Shown: positions 55,746-64,000 of the stretch, piece by piece
Position numbering within the stretch: the stretch's first letter is position 1
How the letters are laid out: every line of letters starts with the position of its first letter
The notes under the pieces: generated by a model
The model's database searches: none
Told to the model about the DNA's origin: nothing
What the model saw: the letters and a program-made list of their open reading frames with translations, nothing else
DNA from: Primula veris
Lineage: Eukaryota; Streptophyta; Magnoliopsida; Ericales; Primulaceae
Assembly (NCBI GenBank): GCA_963682055.1
Contig: OY821743.1
Location: 31,296,702-31,360,701 of the forward strand
Reading direction: 5' to 3'
DNA: 64,000 nucleotides
Translations under genes and position numbers: made by a program

Positions 55746-57494
55746 GATGTAGCATCCCGTATTTTTATAAATGGTTTTAATTATGTTTTAATTCATCCAA
55801 AAACGTTTTATTCAAATTTTACCAAAAACCGGTCACTCGACTAATTTTTAGCCAAAAACCGAAACTCTTCCGAAAAACTTTATTTTAAAAACCTGTTACT
55901 AATTTTACTAATAAAAAGGACCCAATAGATTTGTTTCTAAACATTTGTTATTTTTGAGTAGTAAAACAATATTTTTGGATTAAGAGTTAGCTTTTATAAC
56001 TTTGGGGACCAAATAGTTCGCTTCCACAAACTATCTAAAAACAGTTGTTTCTAAACCAAAAATCAGCCCACTTCTTTCAAAAACAAACCTAAAACCAGCC
56101 AAACACAAGAGAGACAAAGAGAGAAAAGAAGAAGAAGAAGAAGAAGAAGAAGAAGAAGAGGAAACCACCATTAGCGGGTTCTCACCGAAAGCATCTCCTC
56201 TACGCTCTAAGGTAACGGGGGTTATCCATTGCGACTAGACGAGGGTGTATGTTAGGATTAGGTTTTTCGTTTAGTATAAATTGGGGGTTTTTGCCTTTTA
56301 TATTAATTATGTTCTTAATTTGTTAATTAGGGTTTAGTTGTTATATTTTTAATTCACTTATTTGATTTTGGATTAGTTGTGGATTTAGTCCTTTGATTTC
56401 GGATTAATGATAATATTTTTGGGTTACGTGTTATATGCGTTGATTATGTATTATTATGGTTGTTGATAGAATTGGGTAAATTATTGTTGAATAAAGATGA
56501 GTTTTATGTTGCGCATACAAGGTGTTTGTTAAAATGCCTGAATGAGTTTTTATGTTGATTAGACTTGTTTGGCTAGTTGTGAATCTAGCACCTATGCTTT
56601 TGGATTATGTTGTATTACGTTAAGTGACGTATGAGATGGTGTTATTTGAATAGTATAATATTATTGGCCGAGGCCTTAATATTTATACGTATGAAATTGT
56701 GTTATATGAATAGTATAATATTATTGGCCGATGCCTTAATATTGATACATTAGCAATGGTCTCTGTCTCTTCCTAATTCCGGGGACAGAAGACGGCCGTG
56801 GGGATAGGGAATGACTCGTTTTACGGACTGGGATGAGTGGCATGAGAGGTCCAAGTGCGTACTTTAAATCTACTTTTATGTTAGCAATGGTCTCTGTCTC
56901 TTCCTAATTCCGGGGACAGAAGACGGCCGAGGGGATAGGGAATGACCTACCTTACGGACTGGGGTAGGTGACATGAGAGGTCCATGTTTGCTTTAGATTT
57001 GCGTAGACGTTATTTAATTTATTTAATTTATCCTGTTGTAGAATGTTATTATATTTCCTTTTATACGTCGATTATCGTAGTTGTAGAATTTGTGAGCTCT
57101 TGCATTTATGGGATGGAGTGACGGTATTTGTGGTGCCGTCCCGTCTAGTTATGTGCGTGGGACTCACCGTTACAATTTTGTTGTTCAGGTACATTATAGG
57201 CTGAGGCTTTTGGTTAGAAGTTTTAGCAAGGCATCACATGGGCTCGGGGATTCCGCTTTCTTTTCATTTATATTATCTTTTGAGGTTGTAGCCTACATGA
57301 AATTTCATTCGTTTATTTTATCTCATCTTGTAGCCGCGTTTGGCAAAAACTTTTATTAAATTGATTTATTGTTCCTTTAGCTCGCAAGTCTTTTTCTTTT
57401 AAAATTTTTAATTTTGTACCAACAGGTTTCATTTTCCTTTTATTTAAAAAGGTCATGCCTCGATATCCGTGTTTATGGAATTTGGGGCGTGACA
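55746..57494 (+). repeat. 5' LTR of the gypsy element
   Basis: 1749 bp, TGTAGCATCCCG ... TTGGGGCGTGACA. It carries a GAA microsatellite (56130-56160), two units of the 128-bp repeat (about 56755-57000) and a TATA-poor promoter region. It is followed by a PBS, so it is a 5' LTR. The same family is at 48273-50042. The 3' LTR at 63582 is unrelated. Confidence 0.85.
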
Positions 57495-57497
57495 AGT

Positions 57498-57510
57498 TGG
57501 TATCAGTGCT
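57498..57510 (+). promoter_or_regulatory. Primer binding site of the gypsy element
   Basis: TGGTATCAGTGCT, three bases after the LTR end, one or two changes from the initiator Met tRNA complement TGGTATCAGAGCC. Confidence 0.85.
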
Positions 57511-57624
57511 AACTAGGTTCTTGTATACTTTGGGACGACGGGAAGATGGGTAACCATTGGACCAAGATCCATCGTATCATTTTTACAAAACTTTTTCCAA
57601 AAAAAAATTCAAACTTTTTCTAAA

Positions 57625-57627
<3 letters not shown>

Positions 57628-57655
<28 letters not shown>
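57628..57655. repeat. Run of 28 G
   Basis: Homopolymer tract in the leader after 'ctaaaacc'. Its length may be uncertain in the assembly. A 19-G run occurs in the copia 5' LTR. Confidence 0.9.
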
Positions 57656-58164
57656 TTGCATTTAACTTAAGACATGTAGATAGAATATAGCGGTAGTTGA
57701 TGATAGCAAAATCCACATGTGAGGCTAGTTGGGGACAATGAGGATGCTTGTTGATTCCGGCTCGCCAAACTAGTGGGTGAACCTCTCTTCTGTTTGTGTG
57801 AAGGAATACCTTAGCGATGTGGAACTCTAGAGTATGCGAGGACGCTCGGGTGCTTTAGGATAACGTATCGTGATGGGTTATCCTTCGCACTTTGTGTTGT
57901 TTGTATGCATGTGTAAATTGATCTAGTGTGTATGAGGTGTAAGTTGCATGTCAAGTTGTAACAATATATTAGAGTGCAAGAATTGTGTAGTTGATGGTCT
58001 TACGTAATGTGTTTTCTAAATTATTAACTTGTGTTAATGTACATTTTATGCGAATGGATGTTGATAGTAATGAGTTTGCGGACTTAAATGGGTTATTTGT
58101 GTGATATATGCCATGTAGGATATTACAAGTGTTGAGAAATTTTGCGTTTTGAATCTTTATTTTC

Positions 58165-58612
58165 TGCTGTTTAACGATCGGTCGTTTGCCCAAAACGATC
58201 GGTCGAAATTTTTCTGACCTCTCTGGAAGAAATTGTACCAAAAACGATCGGTCGTTGCCCAAACGATCGGTCAAAATTCTTCAGAATTTTTTTTCAGACC
58301 CTACTGGACTAAAAAATGATCGGTCGATGCCCAAAACGATCGGTCAAAATTCTTCAGAATTTTTTCAGACCCTACTGGACCAAAAAACGATCGGTCGTTT
58401 CTCAAAACGACCGGTCGAATTCTGGTAATTTTGCGGTTTTTCTTCTATACTTCGAAAGCTCGTAACTTCTTCGTTTTAACTCCGATTCTAGTTCCGCTTG
58501 AACCGTTGGCTTCGTTTTTCAGTACTCTATCTTTTTGGCATTTCAGAGTTTTTAGTTTCTATTTTTGGAAAAGTCAAAGCGTTATATCGTCGAAATTGGG
58601 AATTCGTAAAAA
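58165..58612 (+). repeat. CGATCGGTC-repeat module in the gypsy leader
   Basis: Eight copies of (C/T)GAYCGGTC, most as 'aaacgatcggtcg', followed by 'agctcgtaacttcttcgttt', 'ccgattctagttccgcttga', 'ttggaaaagtcaaagcgtta' and 'tatcgtcgaaat'. The same succession, with small changes, is in both LTRs of the copia element (41931-42290, 45768-46112). It lies between the PBS and gag, in the transcribed leader. Confidence 0.85.
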
Positions 58613-58746
58613 ACAGTTTTTGAACCTTAGAAAGCTTGATAAAGTGATTGATTTGTAAACCAAGCTTTTATCATGTATGAATATACATGTATGAGTAGTA
58701 GTGTCGAGTAAGACAACTAAAGTGTCGGTTTTAAATGTATGTAGTA

Positions 58747-59805
58747 ATGGCTATTACCACAAGGACTAGTGGAAGGAGACCAGCTACACGCGGGGGCGCA
58801 TCACCATCAAGCGGTGCGGCCACCCGAGGTGGGACAAGCGGAATAGTAAGAAGAGCTCCAAGGGGGCAGAGAGCAACTAGAGGGGGAAGGGCTGCTAGAG
58901 GTCGTGGGGGGAGAGGTAACACTAATGCCCCACCACCCGAGCAACCCGAGGCTGAGAATGTGTATGAGGAAGTGAATGTGGAAGAAGAAGAGACTTTTGC
59001 ACCTGAACCGGAAACGGTCAATGCTAATCAAGTGATGGACGACCTTCAAAAGGTGGTGCAAATGATGGTGCAAAATGCACAAGCTGGGAGTTCAAGCAAC
59101 AATGGATTGCTTAACTTCACTCGATTGGGGGCTCCGACCTTCGATGGGGTAGGTGAACCATCCATAGCTGAGGGATGGGTGGACGAAATGGAGAAGTACT
59201 TGTCGGTAGCAGGTATCGTAGATGGGGAACAACGGGTGAATATGACCCAGTTTCACCTAAAGGGTGAAGCACGGAAGTGGTGGTTAGGGATCGTGGAAAC
59301 TTACGACATAACCAACATCGACTGGAATGAATTCATCGAATTGTTCAATCGACAATTTCTTCCCGATTCTTATAAGGATGAAATGAGGAGGCGATTCGAT
59401 GAACTATATCAAGGGGGTATGACCGTTCAAGCATACCAGCTAAAGTTTACCTCACTCTCGAGGTACGCCCCAGACTCGGTTCTAGGGGGTGCGGAAAAGT
59501 GTAGGAGGTTCATGAAGGGGCTGAACCCGACCATCTCGTTGCAATTGGCATCGGCCCGCCATGTCAACTATAATGAGTTGGTAAAATCAGCTCAAGCTGT
59601 GGAAGGAGCTCTACTCCATAGCAAAAGAATCTCGGAAAAATCGAAAACCGAAAATGCTCCAAGGGAAGAGAAGAAGCGGACATGGGATATGGAGAATAAT
59701 TTGCGGTTTCAACAACAGGGAAGAGGATATAGGGGTTTTAACCCACTACCAACCAACGCCATAATGAAGAGAGCGTGTTTCACTTGTGGAGATGTGAACC
59801 ATTGA
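58747..59805 (+). pseudogene. gag: Gypsy gag (Retrotrans_gag), truncated in the zinc knuckle
   Basis: The start was chosen at 58747 (MAITTRTSGRRPATRGGASP). The first 60 residues are Arg/Gly-rich, then an acidic stretch. The conserved capsid part runs from LGAPTFDGVGEPSIAEGWVD to KWWLGI..., F..LFNRQFLPDSYKDEMRR, F..L.QGGMTVQAYQLKF and YAPDSV (about residues 130-250). The Zn knuckle begins CFTCGDVNH and is broken by TGA at 59803, where the family has Trp. Beyond the stop the same frame shows QYEC and a second knuckle CRTCDRFRHTKRVC. Gag forms the particle. This copy could make only a protein of about 352 residues lacking the complete knuckle. Confidence 0.88.
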
Positions 59806-60276
59806 CAATACGAGTGTTCTAGAGTACGATGTAGGACATGCGATCGGTTTAGACATACGAAAAGAGTCTGTACCTTGGGACAAGGAAGAATCAACACCAA
59901 CCGGCCATTTAACCAACCTAGGTTGCCACCTCCACCACCAAGAGGACCGGAATTCGTAATACCAAATACCTGGGAACCAAGGGGGAGGGTTTCAAGGTAA
60001 CCACCAAGGAGGGGGGAACCGTGGGAACTACCGTGGAGGCTATCAAGGCCCGGGAAACTGAGGAAATCATGGGGGAAATCGAGGACCGCAAGGAAACCCA
60101 CCCGCCCAAGCTCGTCTATTTGCCTTGCCACAATTGCCAAACCAAGGAGATCCGGAAAATGTACAAGGTATGGTTCTTCTGTGCTCATCTTGGGCACATG
60201 TTATTTTCGATACCGGAGCTTCACGTTCTTTTATATCTAGAAGTCTAGTGGAGTCTATATCGTTAGAAATTGGGTA
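59806..60276 (+). pseudogene. Gag tail and aspartic protease region, frames broken
   Basis: After the gag TGA the frame continues to about 59970, then a one-base change moves it into a Gly/Asn-rich linker (GGGFQGNHQGGG..NYRGGYQGPGN), which has a TGA at 60059 in the place of a Trp. The aspartic protease motif [18 protein letters not shown] starts near 60203, with the catalytic Asp in DTGA. A second frame change at about 60270 returns to the pol frame ([14 protein letters not shown]). At least two frame changes and one stop make protease synthesis impossible. Confidence 0.82.
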
Positions 60277-61884
60277 CTAGAGAACCCGATCATTGTAGAG
60301 ACTCCTGTTGGGGGTCGAGTTGTGTTGGACCGAGTGTGTCGGTCTTGTGAGATGGTGGTCGCGGACCACGTATTTATATATGATTTAGTTGTTATAGAGA
60401 TGTCGGGATTCGACGTGATACTTGGAATGGACTGGTTGGTTCATTTCAACTCTTTCATCGATTGTGTTCGACGAAAAATTTTCCTTACGACTTCATCCGG
60501 AGATGAGGTGTTCTTTCGTGGAGAAAGGGACGCTACCCTTTCTTCTATTCCTTATTATTCCAAGCGGGTTGTGGGCAACCTGTCTTGTCTTTTGGCTAGT
60601 CTCTCGATAGTGGATAACGACGAGGAAGTGGAAATGTGGCCACACGTAGTGGACGACTTTAGAGATGTGTTTCCGAAGGATCTACCGGGGTTACCACCGA
60701 AAAGAGGGTTAGATTTTTCTATCGACTTGGTACCGGGAACGGCACCCATAGCCATTTCCCCGTACCGTTTGGCACCAGCAGAGTTGAAAGAGTTAAGTAA
60801 GCAGTTAGAAGAACTGCTAGAGAAGGGGTTTATTAGGCGGAGTACGTCACCGTGGGCGGCACCGGCCTTATTTGTGCAAAAGAAGTATGGATCGATGAGG
60901 ATGTGCATAGACTATCGAAAGCTAAATAGGGTGACTATTAAGAATAAGTACCCACTACCTCGAATCGACGATTTGTTTGACCAACTGAAAAGAGCGACGT
61001 TATTTTCAAAAATTGACTTGCGATCAGGCTATCACCAATTGAGGGTGAAGGATGAGGATATTTTGAAAACGGCCTTTAAGACCCGATATGGTCACTATGA
61101 GTTTGTGGTCATGACGTTTGGGTTAACTAATGCGCCGGCGGCATTTATGGAGTTAATGAATCGAATCTTTAAGGAGTATCTCGACAAGTTTGTGGTAGTC
61201 TTCGTCGACGATATCTTGATCTACTCGAGTTCAAGAGAGGAACACGAGGAGCATCTCCGTTTAGCGTTGCTCACGTTGAGGGAGCACCAACTTTACGGGA
61301 AATTTAGCAAATGTGAGTTTTGGCTAAATGAGGTGAAATTTCTTGGACATGTGATCTCGGAAGAAGGGGTCAAGGTGGACACGATGAAAATTGAGGCAGT
61401 TTCGAAATGGGGACAACCGAAGAATGTGTTCGAGATTCGAAGCTTCTTGGGATTAGCGGGATACTATCGACGGTTCGTCAAGGATTTCTCGAAGTTGGCG
61501 ACTCCGATGACTTACCTTACCAAGAAGGGGGTGAAGTTCGTGTGGAGTGAGGCTTGCGAGAAAGCTTTCCTAGAGCTCAAGAAACGGTTGACTAGTTCTC
61601 CTATACTAGTTATTCCCGAGCAAGGGAAGGGTTACCAAGTGTATTGTGATGCTTCGAAGGAAGGTTTGGGTTGCGTCTTGATGCAAGACGGAAAGGTTAT
61701 CGCATATGCTTCGCGACAACTAAAGATTCACGAAAAGAACTATCCGACTCATGACCTAGAGCTAGCGGCAATAGTTCATGCGTTGAAGATATGGAGGCAT
61801 TATTTGTTCGGGGAAAAGTTCGAAGTGTTCTCGGATCACAAGAGCTTAGGGCATATCTTTACCCAACGTGATCTAAATATGTGA
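60277..61884 (+). pseudogene. pol: Gypsy pol: protease end, reverse transcriptase, RNase H
   Basis: Open to the TGA at 61882-61884 (the first ATG is at 60322). The protease C-terminal strand [10 protein letters not shown] is near the start. RT begins with [20 protein letters not shown] and has [33 protein letters not shown] and the catalytic FVDDILIYS (Asp-Asp at residues 296-297 counted from 60322). The [14 protein letters not shown] thumb region follows. RNase H carries Asp in [10 protein letters not shown] (443), Glu in DLELAA (480) and Asp in FSDHKSL (505). All catalytic residues are intact. The TGA follows DLNM, where the family has Arg (CGA to TGA). Confidence 0.92.
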
Positions 61885-62838
61885 CAACGACGATGGATGG
61901 AATATTTGGAACAGTATGACTACGACTTGCACTATCATCCGGGAAAGGCCAATGTAGTGGCGGATGCTTTGAGTCGAAAGTCCCATGCGACCTTAGCGCA
62001 TGTGGCGATCGAGGAATGGAGGATGATGGGAAAAGTGAACGAGTTCGACTTGGAGTTGGGACATGATAATGCGGGGACTTTGTACACAATCGTGGTACAA
62101 CCGGAACTTGTGAGTAGGGTTCTGGAAGCTCAAGATGGGGACGAGAAAGTGGAGAACTTTGAGAAACAGATAAGTTCGAGCGAAGGATCAGAGGGTTGGA
62201 CGAAAGGAACCGATGGAGGACTACGCTTTAAGGGAAGGACTTATGTGATAGAAAACATGAGGAACGAGGTATTAAAGGAGTTTAACCACTCCCGATTAGC
62301 TGTTCATCCCGGCAGGACGAAAATGTATCATGATGCGAAAAGACAGTTTTGGTGGCCCGGAATGAAACGAGATGTAGCTTCATATGTTAGCAGGTGTCTA
62401 ACTTGCCACCAAGTGAAAGCGGAACACCAAAGGCCGGCACCCTTACCGGTAGCGGAATGGAAGTGGGAAAGGATAGCAATGGATTTTGTGACCAACTTAC
62501 CTAAATCGGTAAGTGGGAATGACGTTGTGTGGGTTGTGGTCGACCGTTTGACCAAATCCGCACACTTCATTGCGATTAAGATGACGAATTCGGTGGAAAT
62601 CTTGGGACGGAAGTATATTAAGGAAATTGTTAGACTTCATGGGGTGCCGATTACGATAGTATCGGATCGAGACGCGAGGTTTGTGTCGAGGTTCTGGGGC
62701 GCATTGCAAAATGCCTTAGGGACCAAGTTGACAATGAGTACGGTGTTCCATCCCCAAACGGATGGACAATCAGAGCGGACTATCCAAGTGCTAGAGGATA
62801 TGTTGCGCGCATACGTGAATGACTTCAAGGGAGGCTGA
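61885..62838 (+). pseudogene. Gypsy pol: integrase
   Basis: Same frame as the RT. The connection [26 protein letters not shown] ends RNase H. The zinc-binding HHCC motif uses His131, His137, Cys167 and Cys170 (numbered from the ATG at 61897), within [20 protein letters not shown] and CLTCHQVK. The core has Asp196 (IAMDFV), Asp257 (VSDRDARF) and Glu293 (DGQSERTIQ) with D-35-E spacing, all intact. It ends at TGA 62836, where the family has Trp (G-x-W-E-D-H-L). Confidence 0.9.
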
Positions 62839-63537
62839 GAGAGCCATCTGCCCTTAGTGGAGTTTGCGTATAATAATAGCTTTCAAGCTAGTATTGGCAT
62901 GGCACGTTTCGAGGCTTTATACGGGCGGCCGTGTAGGTCTCCGGTGTGTTGGACCGAGGTGGGAGAAGCGGAAATGTTAGGACTGCAATTGGTTCAAGAA
63001 ACGACAGAAAAGATTAAGTTGATTCGACAAAGGCTTGAGACGGCCCGAAGTAGACAAAAGAGTTATGCGGATAAGAGGAGGAGACCTTTGGAGTTCGAAA
63101 AGGGGGATCAAGTATTTTTGCGAGTTTCGCCAAGGAAGGGGATTATGAGGTTTGGCTCTAAAGGGAAGTTGAGCCCTAGATTTATCGGACCATTTGAGAT
63201 CGTGGACCGAGTTGGAGAAGTTGCATATCGGTTGGACTTGCCACCAAAGTTGGCGGGGGTTCACCCAGTTTTCCATGTGTCAATGTTGAAAAAGTATCAC
63301 CACGACCCTTCACACGTGGTGGACTTTGAGGACATTGAGGTTAGTGCGGATATGACCTACGAAGTGGGACCTATGAGGATTATCGATGTGCAACAGAAGG
63401 AACTTCGAGGAAATACTATTAGATTGGTAAAGGTGGTTTGGAAACACCACGGGACCGAGGAGGCAACTTGGGAATGCGAGGATGAGATGAAGAGGAAATA
63501 TCATAATCTTGACTTTTCTTTAGGTATTTTTCTTTAG
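62839..63537 (+). pseudogene. Gypsy pol: integrase C-terminus with chromodomain
   Basis: The frame continues after the TGA with HLPLVEFAYNNSFQASIGMA and YGRPCRSPVCWTEVGE. The GPY/F module is FEKGDQVFLRVSPRKGIMRF and KLSPRFIGPFEIVDRVGEVA, then HPVFHVSMLKKY. A chromodomain follows: ADMTYEVGPMRIIDVQQKEL, ...LVKVVWKHHGTEEATWECED and EMKRKY. A chromodomain at this position defines chromoviruses; the spacing and the VKVxWxxHxxEEATWE motif fit the Tekay clade. It steers insertion toward marked chromatin. Ends at TAG 63535. Confidence 0.9.
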
Positions 63538-63570
63538 ATGCATTCTAATTTCGGGACGAAATTTCTTTAT

Positions 63571-63581
63571 CGGGGAAGGGT
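63571..63581 (+). promoter_or_regulatory. Polypurine tract of the gypsy element
   Basis: CGGGGAAGGGT just before the TG of the 3' LTR, following 'tttcgggacgaaattt', a sequence usual at this place in such elements. Confidence 0.8.
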
Positions 63582-64000
63582 TGTAACGCCTAGAATTTGG
63601 AGTTTATTTTTGTGGTAACGCCTAGAGTTTACGGATCTGTTGCGTGTCTTTTATCATGTTTGATATTGCATATAGGTGTTTACCTTATTTGAGTTTTGCA
63701 AATGTTATGGAGTTGTTGAGATAGGAGCATGAAGCATATCAGCTTAGTTTACTTTATTTTCTTTTATGTTGCAGCCGCTTGTTTTACATTGTTGTCTTTT
63801 ATTCTGTTAGATATTATATACAGGCGGTTATTCTTACATGTGCATTACCTGGAGTTTATCTTATTTGAGTTATGGAGTTGTTACGGGTTGTAAACCCTGC
63901 GTATTTTATTTCTTTAATTATGTCACGAATGGTACGTTTAAAATTCTTATGGCCTTGTTTATAAAAGTTTATAATTTCTGGGTATAGTTGTTTAGGGAGG
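63582..64000 (+). repeat. Start of the 3' LTR, not matching the 5' LTR
   Basis: Begins TGTAACGCCTAGAATTTGG right after the PPT and runs out of the window. A second 'taacgcctagagttt' occurs 33 bp later. Beyond the first six bases it shows no similarity to the start of the LTR at 55746 or 48273. Confidence 0.75.

Noticed and set aside
58165..58440. Regularly repeated CGATCGGTC motifs suggesting a CRISPR-like array
   Set aside because: Spacing is irregular, repeats are short, spacers are related to each other, and the sequence lies in a plant retrotransposon leader.
58731..59082. Minus-strand open frames opposite gypsy gag
   Set aside because: Shadows of the Arg/Gly-rich gag N-terminus; the plus-strand frame has the known domains.
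59709..60197. Minus-strand open frame of 162 codons
   Set aside because: Antisense to the gag zinc-knuckle and Gly-rich linker region; no motif of its own.

Overview
This is AT-rich nuclear DNA from a flowering plant, most likely a eudicot. The evidence is short genes with plant-type introns, Site II (TGGGCC/ATGGGC) promoter motifs, and a dense mix of plant repeats: L1-type LINEs with a zf-RVT and RNase H tail, Stowaway, hAT and CACTA MITEs, a Sirevirus-like Ty1/copia element and a chromodomain Ty3/gypsy element. I cannot name the species. There is no sign of bacterial, organellar or viral genome content. Most long open frames are transposon fragments or chance frames, and real host coding sequence is sparse.

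Layout. 1-1.9 kb: decayed LINE 3' half. 1.9-6.1 kb: repeats and a cluster of three related MITEs. 7.07-8.86 kb: paralogue A of a duplicated locus (promoter plus broken first exon). 9.1-10.1 kb: TIR element rich in a 'tgcatatag' repeat. 11.4-12.24 and 12.34-13.73 kb: two large fold-back structures. 14.8-18.3 kb: a second LINE, invaded by two inverted hAT MITEs and abutted by a CACTA MITE, which sits in an exon of paralogue A. 20.4-22.05 kb: paralogue B. 22.56-28.31 kb: a small spliced host gene with a huge first intron. 28.4-30.1 kb: LINE (minus) cut by a copia LTR remnant. 32.3-36.6 kb: paralogue C, with hAT-like repeats in its intron. 38.2-38.9 kb: fragment D, a Stowaway and a CACTA-like piece. 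41.09-46.17 kb: a complete young gag-only copia element (minus strand) with near-identical LTRs, 5-bp target duplication, PBS and PPT. 47.35-47.65 kb: two exons of a cytochrome c oxidase subunit 5b copy with a stop. 48.27-50.04 kb: truncated gypsy LTR. 50.43-50.95 kb: fragment of a conserved plant gene (minus). 52.8-53.35 kb: an orphan exon and a Stowaway. 55.75 kb to the end: a gypsy chromovirus with 5' LTR, leader, gag, pol and chromodomain, inactivated by several TGA codons and two frame changes, and ending in a 3' LTR unrelated to its 5' LTR.

The most unusual observation is a module of about 350-450 bp built on repeated CGATCGGTC motifs. It is present in the LTRs of the copia-type element (upstream of the TATA, antisense to gag) and in the transcribed leader of the gypsy element (sense), so it is shared by two unrelated retrotransposon superfamilies. 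Other notable signals are the chimeric LTR pairing of the gypsy element, the 1.4-kb fold-back, a CACTA MITE whose empty site survives in paralogue C, a tandemly duplicated exon that lost its splice donor, and a strong skew of nonsense codons to TGG-to-TGA changes.

All family assignments come from reading motifs by eye. No alignments or database searches were run.
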